A stretch of DNA of 64,000 nucleotides from contig NZ_JAGFOA010000003.1 in the NCBI RefSeq assembly GCF_017592545.1, positions 353,544 to 417,543 of the forward strand, in the 5' to 3' direction. The stretch comes from Microbacterium stercoris. GTDB lineage: Bacteria; Actinomycetota; Actinomycetes; Actinomycetales; Microbacteriaceae. The notes under the pieces were generated by a model that worked only from the letters and a program-made list of their open reading frames with translations, was not told where the DNA came from and searched no databases. The position numbers and the translations under genes were made by a program. This document shows, piece by piece, positions 16,435 to 24,460 of the stretch. Every line of letters starts with the position of its first letter. Position 1 is the stretch's first letter.

Positions 16435-16997
16435 CGCAGGATCGTCCTGCGCTTCTCGGGGGCCACGCGGCGGGGGTCGCTGAGATAGATCTCGTGGTGG
16501 AGGCCGGTCAGCGCGAGGCCCTGCGACGGGATGACCTCCGTGTGCATCCGCTCGAGCAGCGGCGCCTCGTCGTCGAAGGATCCGACGTGCAGGGTCTGCA
16601 CGCAGCGACCCTCCGAGAGCGTCTCCAGGCGCACCGATCCGGGATCGACCGCCGCGAACAGCTCAGGCGGGATCCAATCGGGAGTCAGGATCAGCAGCGT
16701 CCAGCTCCAGAGGGACTTGTCGCGGGCGTCGGTGAAGGAGGCGTAGTCGTCGGCCCACCACAGCCCCTCCAGCGGCGGCACGACGTAGTCGCGCGCGAGC
16801 TCGCGCTTCGACGCGAACTTCAGCCGGTACGCGACGGGATACAGCTGCTCGACCGCGGCGGCGAAGACCGGGGTGTTCGGATCGCCGTGGCCGTCGATCA
16901 TCAGATACCGCTGGTCCGGGACGTCGAGCACGCGGAACTCGCCCCGCTTCGCGCGATACGCGTCGAGCGTCTTCTGGAAGTCGACCTTGTTGGACAC
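16404..16997 (-). CDS. GyrI-like small-molecule-binding domain protein
   Basis: A 197-residue stand-alone effector-binding domain of the GyrI/SOUL-like type (similar to the sensing domain of AraC-type regulators), with no DNA-binding part. Characteristic segments are DVPDQRYLMIDGHGDPN, LEGLWWADD and LTGLHHEIYLSDPRR. Start GTG 16997 is supported by GAGAAT exactly 6 nt upstream (minus strand), as at other leaderless genes here. It diverges from pncA with 42 nt between starts. Members are thought to bind small or aromatic molecules; the ligand is unknown. Confidence 0.85.
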   Translation of the reverse strand: MSNKVDFQKTLDAYRAKRGEFRVLDVPDQRYLMIDGHGDPNTPVFAAAVEQLYPVAYRLKFASKRELARDYVVPPLEGLWWADDYASFTDARDKSLWSWTLLILTPDWIPPELFAAVDPGSVRLETLSEGRCVQTLHVGSFDDEAPLLERMHTEVIPSQGLALTGLHHEIYLSDPRRVAPEKRRTILRQPVVTIATT

Positions 16998-17039
16998 GCG
17001 GCCATTCTCGTCCTCTTTCCGCGGGCGTACGCTCGGAAC

Positions 17040-17606
17040 ATGACCCGGGCACTGCTGATCGTCGACGTCCAGAACGACTTCACCGAGGGCGGCGCGCTCG
17101 GCGTGACCGGAGGCGACGCCACGGCGGCCGGCATCACGCGCCTCCTGGAGGAGCATGCGGGAGACTACGACGCGATCATCGCGTCGCGCGACTGGCATGA
17201 CCCCGACAGCGACAACGGCGGGCACATCTCCGACGCGCCCGACTTCGTCGACAGCTGGCCCGCGCACTGCATCGCCGGCACCGACGGCGCGGAGTACGAC
17301 ACGAACCTCGATACCTCCGCCATCACGCACCACGTCAAGAAGGGGCAGGGCAAGCCGGCCTACTCGATGTTCGAGGGTGTGACGGACGACGGATCCACCG
17401 TGGCCGCCGTGCTCATCGAGCGCGGGATCGAGACGGTCGATGTCGTGGGCATCGCGACCGACCACTGCGTGCGCGCCACGGCGCTGGATGCCCTCGAGCA
17501 CGGACAGCACGTGCGCATCCTCACCGCGCTCGTCGCGGGCGTCGCCCCCGAGCCCAGCGAGGCCGCGCTCGCGGAGCTCGCGCACGCCGGCGCCGAGCTC
17601 GCCTGA
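17040..17606 (+). CDS. pncA: nicotinamidase / isochorismatase-family hydrolase
   Basis: Converts nicotinamide to nicotinic acid in NAD salvage. The 188-residue protein has the catalytic triad of the family: Asp9 (LIVDVQNDF), the Lys in HHVKKGQGK and Cys143 (ATDHCVRATA). The metal-binding Asp/His (SRDWHDPD) and the WPAHCIAGT motif point to true nicotinamidases rather than generic isochorismatases. ATG 17040 lies 6 nt after TACGCT, so the mRNA is probably leaderless. It ends 17 nt from the convergent ECF sigma gene. Confidence 0.92.
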   Translation: MTRALLIVDVQNDFTEGGALGVTGGDATAAGITRLLEEHAGDYDAIIASRDWHDPDSDNGGHISDAPDFVDSWPAHCIAGTDGAEYDTNLDTSAITHHVKKGQGKPAYSMFEGVTDDGSTVAAVLIERGIETVDVVGIATDHCVRATALDALEHGQHVRILTALVAGVAPEPSEAALAELAHAGAELA

Positions 17607-17623
17607 GCGCGGGCGCACGGAGC

Positions 17624-18880
17624 TCAGCCGAGCGACGCGATCTTGCGGAGGAACACCGCGCGCTCCTTGTCGTTGCCGGTGAGAGCAGCAGCCTTCTCGA
17701 GCTCGGCGCGGGCCTCGTCCCGCCTCCCGAGCCGGAGGAGCAGCTCGGCGCGCACCCCGGGCAGCTGCGCGTAGCCCGCCAGTGACCCGCCCAGCTCGTC
17801 GACGATCCGCAGGGCGGTCGCGGGCCCCTCGGCCATCGACACGGCGACGGCGCGGTTCAGCTCGACGACGGGCGACGGCGCGATGCGACCGAGCGCCTCG
17901 TAGAGCAGCGCGATCCGCTCCCAATCGGTGTCGTCGATCGACGGCGCCACGTCGTGGCACTCAGCGATGGCCGCCTGCAGGGCGTAGGGGCCGCGCCCTC
18001 GGCCCAGCGCGTCGCAGGAGGCCAGCGCGTTCCTGCCGAGCGCGATCAGCCCGCGGTCCCAGCGCGTGCGATCCTGATCCGCCAGGAGGATCGGATCCCC
18101 GGATGCATCCAGGCGGGCGGGGAAGCGCGCGGCGCTGAGCGCCATGAGCGCGACCAGACCGTGCGCTTCGGGCTCCTTCGGAGCGAGGCCCGCGAGCACG
18201 CGCGCCAGGCGCAGGGCCTCGCGGCTGAGGTCGGTGCGCATCCACCGTTCCCCCGCGCTCGCCGCGTAGCCCTCGTTGAAGATCAGATACAGCACACTCA
18301 GCACGGCCGAGAGGCGAGCGGGGTACTCGTCGGGCGGCGGCACCTCGAAGGGCACGGCCGCCGCCGCGAGGGTCTTCTTGGCCCGCACGATCCGCTGCTG
18401 CACGGTGGCCACCGGCACGAGGAACGCCCGCGCGATCTCCTCCGTGGACAGACCGCCGACGACGCGCAGGGTGAGCGCGATCGACGCCTCCCGGGAGAGC
18501 ACGGGGTGGCAGGCGACGAAGACGAGCCGGAGCACGTCGTCCTGGATGGCATCCGGGTCCCACGAGGGCTCGGTCGTCTCGTCGAGCTCGCGGGCGAGCA
18601 CCGCGTAGCGGTCGTCCGCCGTCGCGGCCCGTCGCCAGTGGTCGATCGCCCGCCGCTTGCCGACGGCCACGAGCCACGCGCCCGGATTCGCCGGCACACC
18701 GGTCGACGGCCACGACGACAGCGCCTCGGCGAGCGCCTCCTGCGCGACGTCCTCGGCGAGGGCGAAGTCGCGCGTCACGCGCGTGAGAGAGGCGACGATG
18801 CGCGCCGCCTCGATGCGCCACACGGCCTCGACCGCGCGCCGCGCGGAGGCGGCGGCGGCCGAGGCCGTGTCGGCGGTCAT
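17624..18880 (-). CDS. ECF42-type RNA polymerase sigma factor with C-terminal extension
   Basis: The 418-residue alternative sigma factor has region 2 (FALAEDVAQEALAEAL and WRR..), region 4 (LSTEEIARAFLVPVATVQQRI) and then about 200 extra residues with TPR-like helices (DUF6596 and beyond), the hallmark of the ECF42 group. ATG 18880 begins 1 nt after the stop of the YCII gene, so the two are one operon. ECF42 sigmas lack anti-sigma factors and pair with DGPF/YCII proteins as here. The inducing signal is unknown in general; some are linked to antibiotic or envelope stress. Confidence 0.9.
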   Translation of the reverse strand: MTADTASAAAASARRAVEAVWRIEAARIVASLTRVTRDFALAEDVAQEALAEALSSWPSTGVPANPGAWLVAVGKRRAIDHWRRAATADDRYAVLARELDETTEPSWDPDAIQDDVLRLVFVACHPVLSREASIALTLRVVGGLSTEEIARAFLVPVATVQQRIVRAKKTLAAAAVPFEVPPPDEYPARLSAVLSVLYLIFNEGYAASAGERWMRTDLSREALRLARVLAGLAPKEPEAHGLVALMALSAARFPARLDASGDPILLADQDRTRWDRGLIALGRNALASCDALGRGRGPYALQAAIAECHDVAPSIDDTDWERIALLYEALGRIAPSPVVELNRAVAVSMAEGPATALRIVDELGGSLAGYAQLPGVRAELLLRLGRRDEARAELEKAAALTGNDKERAVFLRKIASLG

Positions 18881-18881
18881 C

Positions 18882-19328
18882 TCAGGCCTCGGAGCGGCCG
18901 GAGTCGGGGGAGTTCTTCGCCGCGAGCTCCTCGCGCCAGCCCTCCTCCTTCTGCACCCACTCGTTGTCGGACGGGAAGTCCGACTCGTCGGTGACGCGCC
19001 GGATCTCGAGCTTGTTGCCCGGGGTGAGCGGAGCGCGCTTCGCCCACTCGGCGGCCTCCTCGATCGTCGGCACCTCCAGCACCCAGAAGCCGTTGAACAG
19101 CTCCTTCGTCTCGCCGTAGGGGCCGTCGGTGACGACGGGCGCCGTCTGCGTGAAGTCGACCACGAGACCCGGCTCGGGGGCGAGGCCATCGCCGCCCACC
19201 ATCACCCCGGCCTTCATCATCGACTCGTTGTAGGCGCCCATCCTGGCGATGACCTCCTCGAAGGGGATCTCGTTGTAGGCCGCGACGGCCTCGTCGGTGG
19301 CGCGCATGATCAGCATGTACTTGGGCAT
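18882..19328 (-). CDS. YCII-related (DGPF) protein, partner of the ECF42 sigma factor
   Basis: A 148-residue ferredoxin-like alpha/beta protein. It contains the DGPYGETKE motif that names the DGPF family and the GFWVLEVPTIEEAAEWA segment. Start ATG 19328 has a clear RBS (AAGGAG) and begins with MPKYMLIMRA, the standard N-terminus; an upstream ATG at 19358 would add 10 unrelated residues. It is the first gene of the operon with the sigma factor. Proteins of this type are thought to act with or on the sigma's C-terminal extension; enzyme activity is unproven. Confidence 0.88.
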   Translation of the reverse strand: MPKYMLIMRATDEAVAAYNEIPFEEVIARMGAYNESMMKAGVMVGGDGLAPEPGLVVDFTQTAPVVTDGPYGETKELFNGFWVLEVPTIEEAAEWAKRAPLTPGNKLEIRRVTDESDFPSDNEWVQKEEGWREELAAKNSPDSGRSEA

Positions 19329-19386
19329 CTCGGACTCCTTGTCAGGTGGGGCCGCCATCCGGCCCCGTCATCTACGCGTCGGATGA

Positions 19387-19472
19387 GAAGGCCCGGGATC
19401 GACAAGGTCGCCGGAAATCTCCGTCCGCTTTTTTGCCGGGTGTGCGACGCGAGCCGAGTCGCCCGGGCCTTC
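19387..19472. repeat. 11-bp inverted repeat with wide spacing
   Basis: GAAGGCCCGGG (19387-19397) and CCCGGGCCTTC (19462-19472) bracket 64 nt that contain a T6 run. They lie between the PEP-mutase-like gene and the YCII gene, both on the minus strand. Possibly the PEP-mutase terminator, a structured RNA, or a protein-binding pair. Confidence 0.6.
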
Positions 19473-19482
19473 CCGCGAAAGC

Positions 19483-20253
19483 TCAGTTCAGAGGGGGCGT
19501 GTCCTCGGGGATCACGCCGTTGGCGTAGAGGTCGGTGGCGAGGTCGCGCAGGGCCCGCAACGCGACGCGCTGGGGGAGCGGGCCGTACGAGATGCGCGCG
19601 ATGCCGAGCGCCTCGTACTCGGCGGCCGTCAGGGCCCCGGGCAGGCCGATGACGCTGACCTTGCGCTCGCCGATGCCCTCGACCAGCGCCCGGGTGAGGT
19701 CGCGATCGAGCGGAGCGGGCACGAACACGAGCGACGCTCCGGCCTCGAGGAAAGCCCGTCCGCGCGTGATCGCCTCCTGCAGGCGCTCCTCGATGGGGCC
19801 CGTCCCGCGCACGAAGGCATCCGTGCGGGCGTTCAGCTGGAAGGCCACGCCCTCCGCCTCGGCGGCCTTCACGATGGCCTCGACGCGCGCGACCGCGTCG
19901 GAGAGCGGAACCATGCGGTCCTCGACATTGGCGCCGACCACGCCCACCCCGATCGCGAGACGGGTGGTCTCGGCCGGGTCGTCGTAGCCGTTGTCGAGGT
20001 CGGCCGTCACCGGCAGATCCGTTGCGGCGACGATCTCCGCGACCGCGGCGAGCATCCGGTCGAGCGGGATCTCGCCGTCGGCGAAGCCGTGGCTCGCCGC
20101 GATCGAGTGTCCCGCCGTGGCGAGAGCCTTCGTGCCGGGAAGGTCGGCGACGACCTTGGCGCTGATGGCGTCCCAGACGTTGACGACGCGGAGGATCTCC
20201 GGCGCCTCGTGCAGCGCCTTGAGGGAGAGGGCGCGATCCTGTGTGGTGGTCAT
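19483..20253 (-). CDS. isocitrate lyase / PEP mutase superfamily enzyme
   Basis: The 256-residue TIM-barrel enzyme has ATAGHSIAASHGF, the metal site LPVTADLDNGY, GANVEDR and LNARTDAF, all signatures of the PEP-mutase/2-methylisocitrate-lyase-like group. The KKCGH-type loop of true lyases is not seen, so the reaction (C-C or P-C bond cleavage on a 2-oxo acid) cannot be named. ATG 20253 lies 6 nt after TAACGT on the minus strand, suggesting a leaderless message. It stands alone between the ECF operon and a divergent DUF7882 gene. Confidence 0.82.
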   Translation of the reverse strand: MTTTQDRALSLKALHEAPEILRVVNVWDAISAKVVADLPGTKALATAGHSIAASHGFADGEIPLDRMLAAVAEIVAATDLPVTADLDNGYDDPAETTRLAIGVGVVGANVEDRMVPLSDAVARVEAIVKAAEAEGVAFQLNARTDAFVRGTGPIEERLQEAITRGRAFLEAGASLVFVPAPLDRDLTRALVEGIGERKVSVIGLPGALTAAEYEALGIARISYGPLPQRVALRALRDLATDLYANGVIPEDTPPLN

Positions 20254-20373
20254 GGTCAGACGTTATCCCTGCCCGCCGACGTCAGGACAGGATCCGTCGA
20301 TGAACTTCCTGCACGGATTTGGCGCCGTGTCCATGCCCTCGGCACAGGGGACGGGTGGGCGTATCTTCCGCCC

Positions 20374-20685
20374 ATGGGAATCCTCATCTACGACAGCGTC
20401 GAGCCGCCCATCGAGATCGAGGATCGCGCGCTGTCTCATCTCAAGGTCGTCGTGCTCTCGAAGCTGAGGCGCGGGGAGAGCTTCGCGGTCTCGTGGAAGC
20501 ACCCGCCCGGCAAGGCCGGCGGACGCTCGACCATCTGGCTGAACCCGGCCATCCCGCTGAGGTTCATCTTCGACGAGGACGAGCCGCCCGAGCTGAACCA
20601 GCGATGGCTTACCCGGATGTCCGAATCCGCGCACGCGCTCGGCGGCATCATGCTCACCCCCGAGGAGATCGAAGGCGAGAGCTGA
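20374..20685 (+). CDS. DUF7882 family protein
   Basis: A 103-residue protein with YDSVEPPIEIEDRALSHL, VVLSKLRRGESFAVSW and IWLNPAIPLRF, which match a small family frequent in Microbacteriaceae. Database entries often call it ATP-dependent DNA ligase, but no ligase motif is present and the size is far too small. ATG 20374 lies 6 nt after TATCTT, so probably leaderless. Function unknown. Confidence 0.8.
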   Translation: MGILIYDSVEPPIEIEDRALSHLKVVVLSKLRRGESFAVSWKHPPGKAGGRSTIWLNPAIPLRFIFDEDEPPELNQRWLTRMSESAHALGGIMLTPEEIEGES

Positions 20686-20716
20686 CGGCACGCAGCCCGC
20701 GTCGCCGGATGCCCTG

Positions 20717-20792
20717 TGGTGGGCCCAGTGGGGCTCGAACCCACGACCCGCGGATTAAAAGTCCGATGCTCTGCCAACTGAGCTATAGGCCC
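20717..20792 (-). tRNA. tRNA-Lys (anticodon TTT)
   Basis: Read on the minus strand: acceptor GGGCCTA pairs with TGGGCCC, D arm with AGTTGGCA, anticodon loop CTTTTAA, T arm with GGTTCGAGCC, and an encoded 3' CCA. Confidence 0.95.
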
Positions 20793-20857
20793 GCATCCAC
20801 TCTAGATGCCCCGGGACGTGCGGCCGCGCCGCGCTCGCGCAGGCTTAGCCTTGAGGG

Positions 20858-21487
20858 ATGACCGACGACTTCCACAAGCCCGTGAAGCGCCCGTCGGAGA
20901 CCTTCGACCGGCTCTTCGAGGCGCCGGATCCCGCCGAGCTGTCGCGCGCCGCGCATTCCACCGCGGCGGTGCTGCTCTCCCGCGTGCGCGAGGAGCAGGA
21001 TCCGGAGGCGGTCGACCGCCTCATCGCCTTCACGAAGCTGCACGGCATCGACGACATCGCCGAGCTCTGGTCGCGCTCCTCCGCGACCAGCCTGCCCGGA
21101 TCGCTGTGGCGTCTGTACCTGCTGCAGGTCTCGATCCACGACGACCCGGCCACCGCGGCCCTGCTCTATGACCGAGGGCGCGTCGAGCTCGAGTCGTCCG
21201 ACGCCGCCGTTGCGGGCGCGCCCACGCCGGCGGGCCCGACCGAGCTCGTCGCGCTGATCGACGCGATCCTTCGGGGCGCGTTCCAGGGCGACTTCGCCGT
21301 CGCGCTCGACCGCGCCGCGGCCTTCTGCCGCGTGGAGGCCTCCGGCGCCACGCACCTGGCCGACGACTACGAGCCCACCGAGCCGGAGCGCGCGAGCGAG
21401 CTCACCCGCCGCGCCCTGCGCCTGTCGACCTACGCGCGCGACCTCACGGTCTGTGCTCGCCTCTGGCGGCGCGACTCTCTCACCTGA
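20858..21487 (+). CDS. conserved actinobacterial protein of unknown function
   Basis: The 209-residue, mostly helical, acidic protein has no signal peptide or membrane span. It starts MTDDFHKPVKRPSETFDRLF and contains HGIDDIAELWSRSSATSLPG and a C-terminal STYARDLTVCARLWRR. I recall similar proteins in Microbacteriaceae, sometimes mislabelled as RNA polymerase beta subunit; nothing in the sequence supports that. ATG 20858 lies 6 nt after TAGCCT (20846-20851), consistent with a leaderless transcript. It is flanked by tRNA-Lys and a candidate small RNA. Confidence 0.8.
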   Translation: MTDDFHKPVKRPSETFDRLFEAPDPAELSRAAHSTAAVLLSRVREEQDPEAVDRLIAFTKLHGIDDIAELWSRSSATSLPGSLWRLYLLQVSIHDDPATAALLYDRGRVELESSDAAVAGAPTPAGPTELVALIDAILRGAFQGDFAVALDRAAAFCRVEASGATHLADDYEPTEPERASELTRRALRLSTYARDLTVCARLWRRDSLT

Positions 21488-21521
21488 CGGGGCCCCGGGA
21501 ATACCCGGCCGCCGGGCTTGT

Positions 21522-21624
21522 TAAACTGGGTACGCCGGGCCGCAGCAAACCCCGGGCTCCAATATTCGCCGCTCCGAGCGGCCTTGCGCCGAGAGGCGTT
21601 TCTGCGGCTCGGCGTTTCTCTTTT
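21522..21624 (+). ncRNA. candidate structured small RNA with intrinsic terminator
   Basis: A TAAACT box at 21522-21527 is followed by three hairpins in about 90 nt: CCGGG/CCCGG around 21534-21558, GCCGCT-CCG-AGCGGC at 21568-21582, and CGCCGAG/CTCGGCG at 21587-21614. The last ends in TTTCTCTTTT, a good intrinsic terminator. No reading frame fits. The terminator alone could instead serve the upstream gene. Not matched to a known RNA family. Confidence 0.35.
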
Positions 21625-21640
21625 CCGGGGGCGCCGACGG

Positions 21641-21690
21641 TTGCAACCCGACTGCAAGACTTGCAAGCATCTTGCAACGGTGCGCAAGAT
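21641..21690 (+). promoter_or_regulatory. autoregulated promoter/operator of the maltose-type LacI gene
   Basis: A perfect inverted repeat TTGCAAG-CAT-CTTGCAA lies at 21661-21677, with further half-sites at 21641 (TTGCAA), 21652 (CTGCAAG) and 21682 (GCGCAAG). TTGCAA 21661-21666 may act as -35 and CAAGAT 21685-21690 as -10 (18-nt spacer). The ATG 21697 is then +1. GCAAG-type repeats resemble MalR operators of Streptomyces. Confidence 0.65.
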
Positions 21691-21696
21691 ATGGGC

Positions 21697-22707
21697 ATGT
21701 CGAAGCGTCTGTCCGAGGTGGCTCAGAAGGTCGGAGTGAGCGAGGCGACGGTCAGTCGTGTGCTCAATCGCAAGCCGGGTGTATCGGAGGCGACCCGCGC
21801 CGCCGTGCTCACGGCGCTCGATGTGCTCGGCTACGAGCGGCCCGTGAAGCTGCGCGGCGACCGCGGGCGTCTGGTCGGCCTGGTGCTGCCCGAGCTCATC
21901 AACCCGATCTTCCCGGCCTTCGCCGAGGTGGTCGGCGGTGCGCTGGCTCAGCAGGGGTACACCCCGGTGCTGTGCACGCGCAGCGCGGGCGGCGTCTCGG
22001 AGGCCGAGTACGTCGACATGCTCCTCGGGCATCAGGTGTCTGGGGTGATCTTCGCCGGCGGCTTCTATGCCGAGCGCAACAAGGATCACGACCACTACGC
22101 GCTGCTGCGGGATCGCGGCCTGCCCACCGTGGTCGTCAACGGCGCGATCGAGGAGCTCGGCCTGCCCGGGGTCTCCTGCGACGACCTCATCGCCATGCGG
22201 CTCGCGCTGGGGCACATCGCCGCGCTCGGCCACACCCGCATCGGTCTCCTGCTCGGTCCGGGCGACCACGTGCCGTCCGAGCGCAAACTCGCGGCCGCTC
22301 GTGCGTGGGCGGCGGACAACGGCGTCGAGATCCCCGACGACATGGTCGTGCACGCGCAGTACTCGCTCGAGAGCGGCCAGGCGCTCGCCGGTCGCCTCCT
22401 CGCCGCGGGCGCCACGTCCATCGTCTGCGCGAGCGATCCGCTCGCGCTCGGCGCCGTGCGCGCGGCCCGTCGCGCGGGACTCAGCGTCCCGCGAGACGTG
22501 TCGATCGTCGGCTTCGACGACTCGGCGCTGATGAACCTCACCGACCCGTCGCTCACGACCGTGCGTCAGCCGATCGAGGCGATGGGCCGAGCGGTGGTGG
22601 AGATCCTCGCCGCCATGGTGGCGGGGGAGCCCGCGCCCCAGGAGGAGCTGCTGTTCGAACCCGAGCTGGTGGTGCGGGGATCCACCGCGGGGGCGCCGAT
22701 GCGCTGA
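21697..22707 (+). CDS. LacI-family repressor of the maltose/alpha-glucoside locus
   Basis: The 336-residue regulator has an N-terminal HTH (RLSEVAQKVGVSEATVSRVLN) and a sugar-binding domain (LVGLVLPELINPIFPAF, SIVGFDDSALMNL). It resembles MalR-type repressors by context: GH13, binding protein and two permeases follow on the same strand. ATG 21697 is chosen over 21691 and 21661 because it lies exactly 6 nt after CAAGAT with no Shine-Dalgarno, predicting a leaderless mRNA; its operator overlaps the promoter, so it should repress itself. Effector inferred to be maltose or a related glucoside. Confidence 0.88.
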   Translation: MSKRLSEVAQKVGVSEATVSRVLNRKPGVSEATRAAVLTALDVLGYERPVKLRGDRGRLVGLVLPELINPIFPAFAEVVGGALAQQGYTPVLCTRSAGGVSEAEYVDMLLGHQVSGVIFAGGFYAERNKDHDHYALLRDRGLPTVVVNGAIEELGLPGVSCDDLIAMRLALGHIAALGHTRIGLLLGPGDHVPSERKLAAARAWAADNGVEIPDDMVVHAQYSLESGQALAGRLLAAGATSIVCASDPLALGAVRAARRAGLSVPRDVSIVGFDDSALMNLTDPSLTTVRQPIEAMGRAVVEILAAMVAGEPAPQEELLFEPELVVRGSTAGAPMR

Positions 22708-22715
22708 CCCCACCC

Positions 22716-22737
22716 GACGGAAGGTCTCGTTTCCGTC
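22716..22737 (+). other. small stem-loop after the LacI gene
   Basis: GACGGAA (22716-22722) and TTCCGTC (22731-22737) with an 8-nt loop, just after the stop and directly before the GH13 operator. No T-run; weak terminator or part of the control region. Confidence 0.45.
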
Positions 22738-22783
22738 ACGCAAGAATCAACTTCTTGCGTTGATCCTGTCGAGTGCTTACGCT
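22738..22783 (+). promoter_or_regulatory. promoter/operator of the GH13-importer operon
   Basis: A 9-bp inverted repeat ACGCAAGAA-TCAAC-TTCTTGCGT (22738-22760) contains the -35 box TTGCGT (22755-22760). A 17-nt spacer leads to -10 TACGCT (22778-22783). The half-site CGCAAG matches the GCAAG elements at the repressor promoter, so the same LacI protein should block polymerase here. The predicted start of transcription coincides with the GTG/ATG cluster at 22792-22798. Confidence 0.7.
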
Positions 22784-22791
22784 CAGTCATC

Positions 22792-24432
22792 GTGATGATG
22801 TCTGAGTCTCCTTCGCATGCCTCCGAGTGGTGGCGCCACGCGGTGATCTACCAGGTCTATCCGCGCAGCTTCGCCGACGCGGACGGCGACGGCACCGGCG
22901 ACCTCGCCGGCGTGCGCTCCCGCCTGCCTTACCTCGCGAGCCTCGGCATCGACGCGATCTGGTTCACCCCGTGGTACGTCTCGCCGTTGGCGGACGGCGG
23001 GTACGACGTCGCCGACTACCGGGCGATCGACCCGCAGTTCGGCACGCTCGCCGACGCCGAGCAGCTGATCCGCGAGGCCCTCGACCTCGGCATCCGCACG
23101 ATCGTCGACGTGGTGCCCAACCACGTCAGCGCCCAGCACCGCTGGTTCCAGGAGGCGCTGGCCGCCGGCCCGGGATCTCCCGAGCGGGAGCGCTTCTGGT
23201 TCCACCCGGGCAAGGGGCCGGATGGCGACGAGATGCCGACGAACTGGGTCTCCGACTTTCAGGGCACCACCTGGACCCGCACGACGAACCCCGACGGCAC
23301 CCCGGGCGAGTGGTACCTGCACCTGTTCTCGCCCGAGCAGCCCGACCTGAACTGGGACCACCCCGACGTGCGCCGCGAGCACGAGGAGATCCTGCGCTTC
23401 TGGTTCGACCGCGGCGCCGCGGGCATCCGGATCGACTCCGCCGCCCTGCTGGTGAAGGACCGCACCCTGCCCGAGGTGCCCGCGGAGCCGGGCCCGGGTG
23501 GTCATCCGCACGCCGACCGCGACGAGCTGCACGACATCTATCGCGCCTGGCGCGCCATCGCCGACGAGTACCCCGAGCCGCGCGTGCTGATCGGCGAGGT
23601 GTGGCTGCCCGACGTGGAGCGCTTCACGCGGTTCCTCCGTCCGGACGAGATGCACACCGCCTTCAACTTCGACTTCATGGCGCGCCCCTGGGACGCCGAG
23701 CAGCTGCGCGAGTCGATCCGGGCGACGCTGGCCTCCCACGCGCCGGTCGCCGCGACCCCGACGTGGGTGCTCTCGAACCACGACGTCACCCGGCCCGTCA
23801 CGCGCTACGGGCGCGAGGACAGTTCCTTCGCCTTCACGAAGAAGCGCTTCGGCACCCCCACCGACCTCGACCTCGGCACCCGCCGTGCCCGCGCGGCGGC
23901 CGTGCTGGTGGCCGCGCTGCCGGGCGCCATGTACGTGTACGAGGGCGACGAGCTGGGGCTGCCCGAGGTGGAGGACCTGCCGCGCGAGGCGATCCAGGAT
24001 CCGATGCACTTCCGATCCGAGGGAGTGGACCCGGGTCGCGACGGATGCCGCGTGCCGCTGCCGTGGACCCGCGGCGGCAGCAGCTTCGGCTTCGGAGCCG
24101 ACGGCGCCGCCGCGCCCTGGCTGCCGCAGCCCGCCGGCTGGGGCGAGCTGTCCGTCGAGGCGCAGGAGCAGGATCCGGCCTCGATGCTCGCGCTCTACCG
24201 CGCGGTGACCGCTCGCCGCCGCGCCGAGGCCTCGCTCGCCGACGCGCCCCTCGTCTGGCGGGAGGACGCCGGATCCGACGTGCTCGCCTTCACCCGCGGC
24301 GACGTCGCGGTGATCGCGAACCTCGGCGAGCAGCCGGTCGCCGTGACCGGGGAGATCCTGCTCGCCTCCGCCCCCGACGGCGGCCCCGCCCTCCCACGCG
24401 ACACCGCCGTCTGGGTGCGCGTCACCCCCTGA
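22792..24432 (+). CDS. alpha-glucosidase / oligo-1,6-glucosidase type, GH13
   Basis: A 546-residue cytoplasmic enzyme (no signal peptide) hydrolysing alpha-glucosides taken up by the importer downstream. GH13 motifs: DVVPNHVS (region I), nucleophile Asp215 in GIRIDSAA, acid/base Glu269 in LIGEVWLP and Asp331 in LSNHDVTR. The N-terminus WWRHAVIYQVYPRSFADADGDG is typical of the GH13 oligosaccharide subfamilies. Start may be GTG 22792 or ATG 22795/22798; all lie about 8-14 nt after the -10 box and no RBS exists, so the mRNA is probably leaderless. Exact bond specificity cannot be fixed. Confidence 0.9.
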   Translation: MMMSESPSHASEWWRHAVIYQVYPRSFADADGDGTGDLAGVRSRLPYLASLGIDAIWFTPWYVSPLADGGYDVADYRAIDPQFGTLADAEQLIREALDLGIRTIVDVVPNHVSAQHRWFQEALAAGPGSPERERFWFHPGKGPDGDEMPTNWVSDFQGTTWTRTTNPDGTPGEWYLHLFSPEQPDLNWDHPDVRREHEEILRFWFDRGAAGIRIDSAALLVKDRTLPEVPAEPGPGGHPHADRDELHDIYRAWRAIADEYPEPRVLIGEVWLPDVERFTRFLRPDEMHTAFNFDFMARPWDAEQLRESIRATLASHAPVAATPTWVLSNHDVTRPVTRYGREDSSFAFTKKRFGTPTDLDLGTRRARAAAVLVAALPGAMYVYEGDELGLPEVEDLPREAIQDPMHFRSEGVDPGRDGCRVPLPWTRGGSSFGFGADGAAAPWLPQPAGWGELSVEAQEQDPASMLALYRAVTARRRAEASLADAPLVWREDAGSDVLAFTRGDVAVIANLGEQPVAVTGEILLASAPDGGPALPRDTAVWVRVTP

Positions 24433-24460
24433 CCTTCCGTCCCACACCGATCCCCCATCC

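Noticed and set aside
20374..20685. DNA ligase annotation for the 103-residue protein
   Set aside because: Similar proteins are often called ATP-dependent DNA ligase, but no KxDG nucleotidyltransferase motif exists and the length is far too short.
20717..20792. tRNA-Lys and the two tRNA-Thr genes as integration sites
   Set aside because: No integrase, direct repeat of the tRNA 3' end, or foreign-looking block lies beside any of them.
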